From NCBI GenBank assembly GCA_945907765.1, contig CAMDTO010000009.1, forward strand, positions 1-41,708: DNA of 41,708 nt, given 5' to 3'. The DNA is from Thermoflexus hugenholtzii JAD2 (GTDB lineage: Bacteria > Chloroflexota > UBA11872 > UBA12225). The notes beneath the pieces are model-generated. The model did not search any database. It saw only the letters and a program-made list of their open reading frames with translations, and had not been told where the DNA came from. Below, in pieces: positions 25,920 to 35,673 of the stretch; within the stretch, counting starts at the first letter, position 1, and each line of letters starts with the position of its first letter. The position numbers were made by a program, and so were the translations under genes.

Positions 25920-27365
25920 TCAGGTCGCGTCGGAAGAAGCGGGCGCACGCAGACCATCCAGACGCGCGCGCAACCGTGCCTCCACGCCCCGGTCGCTCGG
26001 CTCGTAGAAGCCGCCGCCGACCCCGTCAGGCAGGTATTGCTGTCGGACGAACGCGCCGTCATGGTCATGTGGGTACACGTATGGACCCCGGTTCCCGGCC
26101 GAAACCCGGGGCGGCCCATGACCATCCCTGAGGTGTGGAGGCACCTCCAGGTTCGCTCCCTGGTCGATAGCCGCCTGCGCGGCCCAAAGGCTTGCGGCCG
26201 AGCGGTTGCTCTTGGGCACGGACGCGAGATAGGTCGTCGCCTGCGCGAGTGCGTAGCCACCCTCGGGCATGCCGATGCGTTCGACGGCCAGTGCGGCCGA
26301 GGTCGCGACGACCAGCGCCTGTGGTTCGGCGTTGCCGATGTCTTCGCTGGCGAGGATCATCAGGCGCCGGGCGATGAACCTCGGATCTTCACCGGCCCGG
26401 ATCATCTTCGCGAGGTAGAAGACGGCCGCATCGGGATCGGACCCGCGAACACTCTTGATGAACGCGGAACTGGTGTCGTAGTGGTCGTCGCCGTCGCGGT
26501 CATACCGCACCTGACGTCGTGTCGTCGCCTCGCCTACGTGGTCGGGAGTAATGGCGTCCGGGAGTTGCCCATTTGCATCCCTGACCATCTCGACCGTGGA
26601 TTCCAGTGACGTGAGGGCCAGGCGGGCATCGCCGGACGCAAGGGCGACAAACGCGCGCATCGCGCCATCGGACACCCAAGCCCGGTCAAGTCCAAACCCG
26701 TCGACGGGATCGGTCACCGCGCGAACGAGGAGTGTCTCGATGTCGAGATTGGTGAGTGGCTGCAGCTCGTGCAGGCGCATCCGTGAGCGGAGCGGAGCGA
26801 TCACATCGAATGATGGGTTCTCGGTCGTCGCGCCAACCAAAATGATTGAGCCATCCTCCACGTGAGGCAGCAACGCGTCCTGTTGCGACTTCGACCAACG
26901 GTGGATCTCATCGATCAGCAGAATGGTGCGCTGTCCGGCCCGGCGACGTTCGGACGCCGTCGCAACAATGTGTCGCAGCTGTGCCACCCCGTCGCTCACG
27001 CCAGAAAGGACGGCAACGTGGGCATTCGTCGACGCACCGATGACGTACGCCAGAGAGGTCTTCCCGGTCCCCGGCGGCCCCCACAGCAACATGGACCGGA
27101 CTTGGTCCCGTTCCACCGCGATACGAACCGGGCGACCCGGCCCTACGAGATGCGTCTGTCCGATCACTTGGTCCAAGGTCCGGGGACGCATCCGCGCCGC
27201 CAGAGGCAAGTCACTCCGGTCAGCCAAACGCGCGACTGACGAGGTGACTGGAGTGGCGCCAGATACTGGATAAGTCGGCTCGTCCGTACCGAAAAGCCCT
27301 GCCTGACGGTGGACAATCCCAGATTCTGTCCGGGGAGACGGCGCGCGCGGCGAACCGGCACTCAT
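25920..27365 (-). CDS. rarA: Replication-associated recombination protein RarA (MgsA)
   Basis: RarA is a AAA+ ATPase of the clamp-loader/RuvB class that acts at stalled forks. The 481-residue protein shows RPRTLDQVIGQTHLVG (60-75), Walker A GPPGTGKT (96-103), Walker B ILLIDEIHRW (148-157), VGATTENPSFDVIAPLRSR (sensor 1 and arginine finger), and a C-terminal helical domain with HYDTSSAFIKSVRGSDPDAAVFYLAKMIRAGEDPRFIARRL and SEDIGNA. The protein is full length, with a roughly 57-residue N-terminal extension before the conserved start. The ATG at 27365 lacks a clear Shine-Dalgarno, and a later start could be used. The gene lies 90 bp downstream of the sigma factor gene on the same strand. Confidence 0.93.
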   Translation of the reverse strand: MSAGSPRAPSPRTESGIVHRQAGLFGTDEPTYPVSGATPVTSSVARLADRSDLPLAARMRPRTLDQVIGQTHLVGPGRPVRIAVERDQVRSMLLWGPPGTGKTSLAYVIGASTNAHVAVLSGVSDGVAQLRHIVATASERRRAGQRTILLIDEIHRWSKSQQDALLPHVEDGSIILVGATTENPSFDVIAPLRSRMRLHELQPLTNLDIETLLVRAVTDPVDGFGLDRAWVSDGAMRAFVALASGDARLALTSLESTVEMVRDANGQLPDAITPDHVGEATTRRQVRYDRDGDDHYDTSSAFIKSVRGSDPDAAVFYLAKMIRAGEDPRFIARRLMILASEDIGNAEPQALVVATSAALAVERIGMPEGGYALAQATTYLASVPKSNRSAASLWAAQAAIDQGANLEVPPHLRDGHGPPRVSAGNRGPYVYPHDHDGAFVRQQYLPDGVGGGFYEPSDRGVEARLRARLDGLRAPASSDAT

Positions 27366-27454
27366 CGCAAGGGACTCATCGCGGAAACATCAGGCCAAGC
27401 GATCTCTTCGGAACCAATCTACGCCAACCACCGGCGTACCGGGTGTATTGCCGT

Positions 27455-28663
27455 TCAGACAAGAAGCTCGCGAAGGTTCTGGCTTCGCACGGCCACACGC
27501 AGCTTGTCAAGGGCTTCACCTTCGATCTGCCGGACACGTTCGCGTGTGAGACCTACTTCGACCCCAATCTCCTGCAACGTGAGGGGATCGCGCCGGCCAA
27601 GACCGTACCGCAGTTCAAGGATGCGTCTCTCTCGGTCACTTAATTCGGAGAGGATGCCGTGCACTTCTTTCTGAAGAATGTGCCGAGCCGCGGTGTCCGC
27701 GGGATCCTCGAGTTCGCGGTCGGCCACGAAATCTCCCAGGGAAGCATCCCCGTCCTCCCCGATGGGCGTCTCCAATGAGAGTGTCCCCCGGCAGGCAATC
27801 ATGATCTCGTGAACCCGTTCGGACGACATGCCCGCAGCCTCGGCAATTTCGTCGAGGTTCGGTGCCCGCCCAAGTTGCTGCTCCAAGCGGGGCATCACGT
27901 TCCGGAGCTTGGTGAGCTTTTCAACGATATGCACTGGCAACCGAATTGTCCGGGACTGGTCGGCGATTGCCCGGCTGATTGCCTGGCGGATCCACCAGGT
28001 CGCGTAGGTCGAGAACTTGAATCCACGCTCGTGGTCAAACTTCTCGACTGCTTTCATCAGCCCAAGGTTTCCCTCTTCGATGAGGTCGAGAAGCGACATC
28101 CCGCGGCCGGCGTACTTCTTGGCAATGCTCACGACCAAGCGCAGGTTCGCTTCGATCATGTAATCCCGTGCCCGCTCCCCCGCGACCGCATCCTCACGCA
28201 AGGCACGCCGGTGCTCACGGGCTCCGGTGGGGTCCGCGAGCGCCTCGACGGCAAGACGGCCTCGCGCGATCGCCTTGGCAAGTTTGACTTCCGTCTGCGC
28301 ATTCAGAAGCGGAACGCGTCCGATTTCACGCAAGTAGAGCCTGACGGCATCGTCACTCTCGGTTTCGTCACCAGGAATGAGGACAGGAGGGGTGAGCGGA
28401 GCCTGCTCGGACTGGGCGAGTGAAGCGGCCAAGTCCATTTCGGTTGGCCCGAGTTGATCCACGTCCGGGTCAAAGGCGGACAGACGAGATGGCCGGATGT
28501 CGAATGACATGCTCCGGCCACTCGACTCCCGAAACACCGGGGGTCTCATCGATGTCTCAAGGTTCCGGGCAACCGCAACTGGTGGGTCGACGTCGGTCAG
28601 GTGGTCGTGACTCGGTGCCACTGGGCCGAGTACGCTGGCGCGGTCAATGACTGCGTCCGACAT
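27455..28663 (-). CDS. sigA: RpoD/SigA-family RNA polymerase sigma factor
   Basis: This 402-residue sigma-70 factor has an acidic, poorly conserved N-terminal tail (1-100), region 1.2 ([17 protein letters not shown], about 104-120), region 2 ([20 protein letters not shown] through [19 protein letters not shown]), region 3 ([25 protein letters not shown]) and region 4 ([40 protein letters not shown]). The -10 and -35 recognition segments match primary sigma factors, so it should read TTGACA/TATAAT promoters. It could be the housekeeping factor or a close group 2 paralogue. The ATG at 28663 has a GGGGGG tract three bases upstream; the longer frame reads through the leader. A strong promoter lies about 200 nt upstream. 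Confidence 0.93.
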   Translation of the reverse strand: MSDAVIDRASVLGPVAPSHDHLTDVDPPVAVARNLETSMRPPVFRESSGRSMSFDIRPSRLSAFDPDVDQLGPTEMDLAASLAQSEQAPLTPPVLIPGDETESDDAVRLYLREIGRVPLLNAQTEVKLAKAIARGRLAVEALADPTGAREHRRALREDAVAGERARDYMIEANLRLVVSIAKKYAGRGMSLLDLIEEGNLGLMKAVEKFDHERGFKFSTYATWWIRQAISRAIADQSRTIRLPVHIVEKLTKLRNVMPRLEQQLGRAPNLDEIAEAAGMSSERVHEIMIACRGTLSLETPIGEDGDASLGDFVADRELEDPADTAARHILQKEVHGILSELSDRERRILELRYGLGRRDPLTLQEIGVEVGLTRERVRQIEGEALDKLRVAVRSQNLRELLV

Positions 28664-28872
28664 AGTCCCCCCTATCGCCGACGCCCGACAGGCGCCGGTG
28701 CATGACGCACACGAAGCCGAGCCGTCGAAGATGGGACGATTGACAACGCGCTCAGGCGTCAGCGCAAATCCCATCGACGCGCACCCCGGAAATGGCCACC
28801 CGAGCCACCCGTCACCCACCGACCCCCCGGTGTGTAACGCTGCGAGTATCGGATAACGTGTCCGACGCGGTG

Positions 28873-28901
28873 ACCGTAGCAACCGTACTTCAAAGTGTCA
28901 A
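28873..28901 (-). promoter_or_regulatory. Promoter of the sigma factor gene
   Basis: TTGACA (28901-28896) is followed after 17 bp by TACGGT (28878-28873) on the minus strand. The predicted leader is about 200 nt. An 8-bp inverted repeat (TCGGATAA at 28849-28856, TTATCCGA at 28925-28932) brackets the promoter symmetrically. Confidence 0.7.
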
Positions 28902-29008
28902 ACAATCGGCACGCACTGTGTCGATTATCCGAAAGTGGCGGCCGCGATGCCGGGCCCGCAATGCCATGTGAGGAAGAATGGCGAAGGTCTTCCGGCGGCG
29001 ACCGGTCG

Positions 29009-29014
29009 TATACT
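29009..29014 (+). promoter_or_regulatory. Candidate -10 of the acyl carrier protein gene
   Basis: TATACT lies 67 bp upstream of the ATG at 29082. The -35 region is weak. Confidence 0.4.
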
Positions 29015-29081
29015 TGTGGGTGGCGACCGGTGCTCCGACGCCATATCCTGCCGTACGGCACCGAATGCCATGAGGAACCCT

Positions 29082-29327
29082 ATGAGCGACGACATTACGT
29101 TCGAACGGTTGCGCGACATCATCGCCGATACCCTCAAGGTCGATAAGGAAAAGGTTGTCCTGGAGGCGTCTTTTACCGACGACCTCAAGGCAGACTCGCT
29201 TGACCTTGTCGAACTGATCATGGCGTTCGAGGACAACTACGGGGTTGAGATCCCGGATGAAGCTGCCCAGCAGATCAGGACGGTTGCCTTGGCACTGGAA
29301 TACGTGAAGTCTCACGGAACGCACTGA
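29082..29327 (+). CDS. acpP: Acyl carrier protein
   Basis: This 81-residue acidic protein carries growing acyl chains on a phosphopantetheine arm during fatty acid synthesis. The attachment motif ADSLDLVEL places the modified Ser at residue 39. The flanking helices [19 protein letters not shown] and [17 protein letters not shown] fit the family over its whole length. The ATG at 29082 has AGGAA six bases upstream; the longer frame from 28935 is rejected. No other fatty acid synthesis genes (fabD, fabG, fabF) are adjacent, which is less usual. The gene stands alone between the divergent sigma factor promoter and a strong terminator. Confidence 0.95.
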   Translation: MSDDITFERLRDIIADTLKVDKEKVVLEASFTDDLKADSLDLVELIMAFEDNYGVEIPDEAAQQIRTVALALEYVKSHGTH

Positions 29328-29359
29328 GGGCGGAACCGACCCCTGGGATCCTTAGCACC

Positions 29360-29389
29360 AAATGGCCTAGCCCCCGGGGTAGGCCATTT
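29360..29389. terminator. Bidirectional terminator after the acyl carrier protein gene
   Basis: A perfect 10-bp stem (AAATGGCCTA with TAGGCCATTT) has a GC-rich 10-nt centre. The A- and T-ended arms provide short T-tracts in both directions. It also serves the convergent epimerase gene ending at 29430. Confidence 0.85.
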
Positions 29390-29429
29390 CGATTGGCGTG
29401 TCACATCGCCGTCTTGAGCTGGAAAATTC

Positions 29430-30497
29430 CTACCCGACACCCTGCCTCACCATGCCGACATCGGCTGGCGACGGCTGGGCGGTGACCACCTCGGAGAACG
29501 GGTTTTCACCCACTCCAAGTGCGAGGTTTTCTATCTGCACCCCAGAAATCTCTGCCCGCCAATGATTGAGCAGGTCATGCATGGTCCGTTCGAACGGGAT
29601 CAAGGGTTCCCAGCCGGTCTGGGCCCGGAACTTGGCCGGATTGCAGACCAGGGACGGCACGTCCGGAGGACGAAGGCGTGTCGGATCCTCGCGGATCGTG
29701 AAATAGACCTGGCTGAACGCCGCGAGGGTGCGCAAGACCTCATCGACGCGCCGACCGGCGCCCGAACCGATGTTGTAGACCTCTCCGGGCACGCCACGGG
29801 TTGCAGCGAGGAAGTACGCACGGGCCATGTCCCGCACGTCCGTGAAGTCACGGACCGCGGACAAGTTGCCAACCTGAAGTTCCGGGATTCGCTGGTTTGC
29901 CTCGATTTCGGCAATTTGCCGCGCAAAGCGGCTTGCCACGAAATCCTCGCGCTGGCGTGGACCGGTGTGATTGAACGGTCGGACCCGGATTGCCTGCAGT
30001 TCGTTGGACGCGAAGTACTGGTACCCCATCATGTCCTGGGTCACCTTGCTGACCGCATACGGATCTGCCGGGCGCAGCATGACCTTCTCGTCCACCGGGT
30101 TTTCATCCGGCCGGACCATTCCATATTCGAGGCACGACCCGACGACCAGCAGACGGGCTGTCGGGGCATGGCGCAAGATTGCCCGGATGACGTTCAGCTG
30201 ACCGACCGCATTGTCGAGCAACGTCCCCGTAGGATCATCGAACGACGCCGGGACAAACGCCTGCCCGGCCAAGTGGAAGACCACCTCAGGCTTGGCTTCC
30301 TGGATTGCCCGGTCGATGGCACCGGCGTTTCGAACATCTGCCTCGATCAACCGGAAACGGTCGGATGTGCGCGGGGCGTTTCCCGAACGGGCGGAGGAGC
30401 GCACGAGACCGAAAACCTCGGTTTCGGAACGTGCCAGGCAGTGGTCGGCAAGGTGGCTTCCGGCAAACCCGCCCGCGCCGGTAATCAGGATCCGCAT
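29430..30497 (-). CDS. NAD-dependent epimerase/dehydratase, GDP-6-deoxymannose reductase-like
   Basis: This 355-residue extended SDR acts on a nucleotide sugar. It has TGAGGFAGSHLADH (6-19) for the cofactor, catalytic Ser121 (VVGSCLEYG) and the Tyr147/Lys151 pair (DPYAVSK). The stretches RVRPFNHTGPRQREDFVASRFARQIAEIE, VGNLSAVRDFTDVRD and VYNIGSG are typical of the GDP-mannose 4,6-dehydratase and GDP-4-keto-6-deoxymannose reductase (Rmd) group. Rmd is favoured by length and the PRQREDFV segment, but a dehydratase is possible. The ATG at 30497 has GAGGAGG six bases upstream. No other sugar-nucleotide genes are adjacent. It lies 151 bp downstream of metK on the same strand. Confidence 0.87.
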   Translation of the reverse strand: MRILITGAGGFAGSHLADHCLARSETEVFGLVRSSARSGNAPRTSDRFRLIEADVRNAGAIDRAIQEAKPEVVFHLAGQAFVPASFDDPTGTLLDNAVGQLNVIRAILRHAPTARLLVVGSCLEYGMVRPDENPVDEKVMLRPADPYAVSKVTQDMMGYQYFASNELQAIRVRPFNHTGPRQREDFVASRFARQIAEIEANQRIPELQVGNLSAVRDFTDVRDMARAYFLAATRGVPGEVYNIGSGAGRRVDEVLRTLAAFSQVYFTIREDPTRLRPPDVPSLVCNPAKFRAQTGWEPLIPFERTMHDLLNHWRAEISGVQIENLALGVGENPFSEVVTAQPSPADVGMVRQGVG

Positions 30498-30648
30498 CGC
30501 AGCCTCCTCGGCACTCCCGTAGTCGGGATACACCAATCGGTACATCCCGCCACCCGCCGCCACGTGGTGATCGTGTCAAACCGACCGATGCGCAAATCCC
30601 TCCGCCACTCGCCGCACTGCAAATGGCGGGGACACGTTCCGGTCGGTA

Positions 30649-31884
30649 TCAGTGCGATGGTACGGCCGCTGGCGCGGGGAGACCGGCACCGGCTGCCAAG
30701 GTCGCGGCAAGGTCGGTCCGCTCCCATGGGAAGTCGTCACCGCCTCGCCTTCCAAAATGGCCGTACGCAGCGGTCTTGCGATAGATCGGTCGGCGGAGGT
30801 CAAGCGTTTGGATGATCCCGGCCGGCGTCAAGTTGAAGTGGCGCCGGATGAGCCCTTCGATCACCTCTTCGTCAACATGCTCGGTTCCGAAGGTCTCGAA
30901 ACTGATCGAAACCGGATCGGCCACACCGATCGCGTAGGCCAGTTGCACCTCGAACCGATCTGCGAGACCGGCCGCCACGACATTCTTGGCGACATACCGG
31001 GCGGCGTAGGCACCAGAGCGGTCGACCTTCGTCGGATCCTTGCCCGAGAAGGCACCACCGCCATGGCGGGCAACACCGCCGTAGGAGTCGACGATGATCT
31101 TTCGTCCGGTGAGGCCAGAGTCTCCAAGCGGTCCGCCGATGACGAAGTTCCCGGTCGGATTGATGTGGTATTTCGTGCCCTCGTCAAGGTGCTTGGGGTC
31201 GATGATGACATCGACGACGTGGGCGCGGATATCCGCGCTGATCTGCGCCTGGCTGATCCCTTCGTCATGCTGCGTGGACACCACGACCGTATCAACCCTG
31301 ACTGGCTTACCTTCGCAGTACTCGACGGTTACCTGCGACTTGCCGTCCGGACGCAGGTAGGGGAGTGCTCCGGACTTGCGGACTTCGGCAAGACGCCGGC
31401 AAAGGTCGTGCGCGTAGGCAATCGAAAGCGGCATGAGCTCCGGGGTTTCGTTGCACGCGAACCCAATCATCATGCCCTGGTCGCCAGCACCGACCTTGCG
31501 CTCCTTGGCCTGGACAACGCGTTGGCTGACACCGAGATCGATGTCGGCGGATTGCCCGGTGAGGCGCACCTCAATCTGCGCTTCGGGTGCCGAAGCGCCA
31601 AGTTCATGTCGCGTGTACCCGATGTCGGACAGGACCTGTCGCACCACTGCGCGGATCTCGCGTTCCGCCGGCAGAGGCGTGATCTCGCCATAGACAGCGA
31701 CCCAGTCCCAATCAGGACTGGATTTCACCGACGACTCGCACGCGACGCGCGACATTCGATCACGCGATAGGCAGAGGTCCAGAATGGCGTCGCTGATCTG
31801 GTCGCAAACCTTGTCAGGATGCCCTTCGGTGACAGATTCCGATGTGAAGAGCAGCCGGGGGCTGCGCATGAAGGTCGTGCTCAC
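30649..31884 (-). CDS. metK: S-adenosylmethionine synthetase
   Basis: MetK makes SAM from methionine and ATP. The 411-residue protein shows [24 protein letters not shown] with catalytic His22, [22 protein letters not shown], and the metal/phosphate segment [27 protein letters not shown], all intact. The GTG at 31884 is chosen because AAAGGAAAG lies just upstream; an ATG at 31869 would also work. The gene is the last of a minus-strand series apt-mtnA-mtnP-pfkB-ahcY-metK that handles SAM and its by-products. The 130-bp gap after ahcY contains a strong 16-bp hairpin, so metK may be expressed at a different level. No SAM-I, SAM-II or SAM-IV riboswitch signature was seen in the leader. Confidence 0.96.
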   Translation of the reverse strand: MSTTFMRSPRLLFTSESVTEGHPDKVCDQISDAILDLCLSRDRMSRVACESSVKSSPDWDWVAVYGEITPLPAEREIRAVVRQVLSDIGYTRHELGASAPEAQIEVRLTGQSADIDLGVSQRVVQAKERKVGAGDQGMMIGFACNETPELMPLSIAYAHDLCRRLAEVRKSGALPYLRPDGKSQVTVEYCEGKPVRVDTVVVSTQHDEGISQAQISADIRAHVVDVIIDPKHLDEGTKYHINPTGNFVIGGPLGDSGLTGRKIIVDSYGGVARHGGGAFSGKDPTKVDRSGAYAARYVAKNVVAAGLADRFEVQLAYAIGVADPVSISFETFGTEHVDEEVIEGLIRRHFNLTPAGIIQTLDLRRPIYRKTAAYGHFGRRGGDDFPWERTDLAATLAAGAGLPAPAAVPSH

Positions 31885-31962
31885 CGTGCGTCTTTCCTTT
31901 GTCGCATCGCTTGGGTGTGGAACCGCAACCACTGCCCAGCATCTCCCGACTACCCAGAGAAG

Positions 31963-31996
31963 CACCCCTCATCACGCAGGTGCGTGATGAGGGGTG
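31963..31996 (-). terminator. Strong hairpin between ahcY and metK, without a U-tract
   Basis: CACCCCTCATCACGCA and its exact complement TGCGTGATGAGGGGTG face each other across two bases, giving a 16-bp inverted repeat with a minimal loop. On the minus strand it is followed by CTTCTCTGGG, so termination may be partial. It could instead stabilise the upstream mRNA end or act as an attenuator. Confidence 0.55.
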
Positions 31997-32014
31997 GTGC
32001 GCCGTGCGTTCGGA

Positions 32015-33304
<1,290 letters not shown>

Positions 33305-33378
33305 TCAACGATGGCAATCGCCTCGCCGCGATGTGTCGGTGAGCAACCCCGCCACCGCGGCGCGCGCCAATCGGTTGG

Positions 33379-34353
33379 TCAGTGCGGTGCGCCCTGCGCA
33401 TGGTGGACAGAACCGACGGGCGGATGAGCCGGGGTCACGTCATCGAACTGGGTCAGGTCGCGCAGAGCGCGATACCGGTCCACCAGTGCCTCGGGAGTGA
33501 CCGAAACCAGTCGGTTCGTACTGAACTCCTCAACGGTGAATGACGCCACCACGCACCCATGAGCGATTGCACGCCGGAAGTTTGCCAGAGAATGGTCGCG
33601 CGTCTGGGCCAGGTGGCCGACGAACCCCCCGGCGAAACTGTCGCCCGCACCGGTCGGGTCCACGACATGGTCGACGGGAAAGGCCGGACACGTGAACATC
33701 CCCTCACGATGCACCAGGACGGCACCGTATTCGCCACGCTTGACGATCACCGCCTGCGGACCACTGCCGAGGATCTGCCTGGCGCCGACGAGGACGTTCG
33801 TCGCGCCGGTGTACTGCCGGATCTCCTCGTCGTTCATGAGTAGCACGTCAACGCGTGAGATCGCGTCATGCAGGACCGGCCGTGCGATGTTGATCCAGAG
33901 GTTCATCGAGTCGAGCACGACCAGGTCGGGCGCACGCACTTGGTCAAGCGCCTTGATCTGGAGCGCCGGATCCGTGTTGGCGAGGAACACATACCGCGCA
34001 TCCCGGAAGTGGTCGGGAAGGTGCGGGTCGAACTGCGACAGGACGTTGAGGTCGGTGTAGAGCGTCTCCCGCTGGTTCATGTCTTCGTGGTACCGCCCGC
34101 CCCACCGGAAGCACTTGCCCGGAAGCGTCACCAATCCCGCGAGGTCGGCACCTCGTGCGGCGAGCATGTGGCGGTGGTCGTCTGGAAAGTCGTCACCGAC
34201 GACGCTCACCAACTGTGCCTGCGATCCGACCACGCTGGCTGCCACTGCAAAATACGACGCGGAACCTCCAAGCACGTTTTCGACGCGGGCGGCGGGAGTC
34301 TCGACCTCATCAATCCCGACCGTTCCAATGCAAAGGATCGTCGCGGCGCTCAT
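33379..34353 (-). CDS. PfkB-family carbohydrate/nucleoside kinase, probably adenosine kinase
   Basis: This 324-residue ribokinase-fold enzyme has the N-terminal substrate motif NVLGGSASYFAVAAS (26-40) and the C-terminal ATP/anion-hole motif VDPTGAGDSFAGGFVGHL, whose Asp in GAGD is the catalytic base. Sequence alone does not fix the substrate. Its place directly upstream of ahcY, which releases adenosine, suggests an adenosine kinase that removes adenosine as AMP and pulls the reversible AhcY reaction forward; that is inference from context. Other PfkB substrates such as ribose, inosine or fructose 1-phosphate remain possible. The start is ATG at 34353, with AAAGGA about 12 bases upstream. Confidence 0.85.
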   Translation of the reverse strand: MSAATILCIGTVGIDEVETPAARVENVLGGSASYFAVAASVVGSQAQLVSVVGDDFPDDHRHMLAARGADLAGLVTLPGKCFRWGGRYHEDMNQRETLYTDLNVLSQFDPHLPDHFRDARYVFLANTDPALQIKALDQVRAPDLVVLDSMNLWINIARPVLHDAISRVDVLLMNDEEIRQYTGATNVLVGARQILGSGPQAVIVKRGEYGAVLVHREGMFTCPAFPVDHVVDPTGAGDSFAGGFVGHLAQTRDHSLANFRRAIAHGCVVASFTVEEFSTNRLVSVTPEALVDRYRALRDLTQFDDVTPAHPPVGSVHHAQGAPH

Positions 34354-34608
34354 GGGTGCTCAAGGATCCTTTCAGTTGTGGGTCAGTCCACGTGGTCCGG
34401 CAAGGTTGCAAGGTGTCCCATGTCACTCACGGGTGGCTGGGCCCGACCCGCATTCTGCAACGAGTATCAAGATACTACAGTTCGTTTAGCGACTTTATTA
34501 CGTTTCCAGCAGTTTCTTGCAAGGTTTTTGCCCCGCGATGCGTCCCGTCCAGCCACCTCACAGTTGATGGGAAGATCCCGGAGCTAGACGCGCGTGGGAA
34601 GGCACTGC
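34354..34608 (-). promoter_or_regulatory. AT-richer leader of pfkB-ahcY-metK with an operator-like palindrome
   Basis: This 255-bp gap has no ORF. At 34463-34476, AGTATC and GATACT form a palindrome around two bases, overlapping TAGTAT, a possible minus-strand -10. TTGCAA and TAATAA, 16 bp apart on the minus strand, lie just upstream as an alternative promoter. It probably starts a separate transcript for the three genes downstream. Confidence 0.4.
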
Positions 34609-35517
34609 CTACTGCAGGTACCGGCTCACGATCGGGCCGAGGCGCCGGCGAGTCGCTTCGGGAATGCGGTCCGGTGCGGTCATGATCGCCCCGTGCAGGG
34701 CTGATGCGCACGGGCACGTCCGGTCATGGCGCACGTGCGACACCGCCTCCGTGACGATCCTCTGCCCGGCGGCGACATTCGCCTGCAGGTTGCGGATAAC
34801 CATTTCCACGGTCACCGCCTCCTCATTCTCGCGCCAGACGTCGTAGTCGGTCACGAACGCGAGCATCCCATAACAGATCTCGGCCTCGCGCGCGAGGCGT
34901 GCTTCGGGAATGGCGGTCATGCCGATGATGTCGATGCCCCATTGACGGAAGACGTGCGATTCAGCCCGCGACGAGAACTGCGGACCCTCGATGCACACAT
35001 ACGTTCCGCCGCGGTGGGCGGTGATCCCCGACCGACTGGCGACGTCGCCGAGCGACGCGGACAGGTGCGGACAGAACGGGTCTGCGAAACCGACATGCGC
35101 CACGATCCCATCGCCGAAGAATGTTCCGGGCCGGTGCATCGTCCGGTCGAATACCTGGTCCGGAATGACGACATCGCGCGGGGCGAGTTCCTCCCGCATG
35201 CTGCCGACTGCACTGACCGCGATGATCCATTGCACCCCAATGGACTTCAGGGCGTAGATGTTGGCGCGAACCGGGACCTCGGTTGGCAGGTACCGGTGAC
35301 CTCGACCATGCCTGGCCAGGAAGGCCACCGGCATCCCGTTGAGGCGCCCGGTCACAATCGGATCGCTGGTGGGACCGAATGGTGTCTCCACTACGACCTC
35401 GGCGCGGTCCTCAAGGCCCGGCATGTCGTAGAAGCCGCTGCCGCCGATCACGGCCAGGCGCGCCGCGCCCCCGGATCCAAGCGCCACAGCGTGTGCGGAG
35501 TGGTCAGTCTGGGTCAT
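34609..35517 (-). CDS. mtnP: S-methyl-5'-thioadenosine phosphorylase
   Basis: MtnP cleaves MTA, the by-product of polyamine and related syntheses, with phosphate to adenine and 5-methylthioribose-1-phosphate. The 302-residue protein shows AVIGGSGFYDMPGL (23-36), the phosphate motif ARHGRGHRYLP, NIYALKSIGV, VCIEGPQFSSRAES, and MTAIPEARLAREAEICYGMLAFVTDYD, which carries the base-binding Asp pair typical of MTA-type phosphorylases. It is full length. The ATG at 35517 has AAGGGG seven bases upstream, but that site is part of a 9-bp inverted repeat in the leader. Its products feed MtnA and Apt, both encoded upstream on the same strand. Confidence 0.93.
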   Translation of the reverse strand: MTQTDHSAHAVALGSGGAARLAVIGGSGFYDMPGLEDRAEVVVETPFGPTSDPIVTGRLNGMPVAFLARHGRGHRYLPTEVPVRANIYALKSIGVQWIIAVSAVGSMREELAPRDVVIPDQVFDRTMHRPGTFFGDGIVAHVGFADPFCPHLSASLGDVASRSGITAHRGGTYVCIEGPQFSSRAESHVFRQWGIDIIGMTAIPEARLAREAEICYGMLAFVTDYDVWRENEEAVTVEMVIRNLQANVAAGQRIVTEAVSHVRHDRTCPCASALHGAIMTAPDRIPEATRRRLGPIVSRYLQ

Positions 35518-35519
35518 CA

Positions 35520-35577
35520 GCGGTCCCCTTCAGGCATCGGCAGGAAGTACCCACAAGTATCGCCAACCGGGGACCGC
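35520..35577 (-). promoter_or_regulatory. Inverted repeat covering the mtnP ribosome-binding site
   Basis: GCGGTCCCC (35577-35569 on the minus strand) pairs exactly with GGGGACCGC (35528-35520), which contains most of the AAGGGG Shine-Dalgarno of mtnP. The loop is 40 nt. It includes GATACT, which could instead be a -10; in that case the stem would not form in that transcript. Confidence 0.35.
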
Positions 35578-35673
35578 CCGTCGCCATTCCCGATGCATGT
35601 CGTGCCCGATTGTTCGGGCCAGCAAGGTACCGTATTTGGGCCCGAGATACAGTGACTGGGGCCAAACGCCGGC

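Noticed and set aside
31885-32014. SAM riboswitch before metK
   Set aside because: No SAM-I, SAM-II or SAM-IV core signature was seen; the region holds only the 16-bp hairpin.
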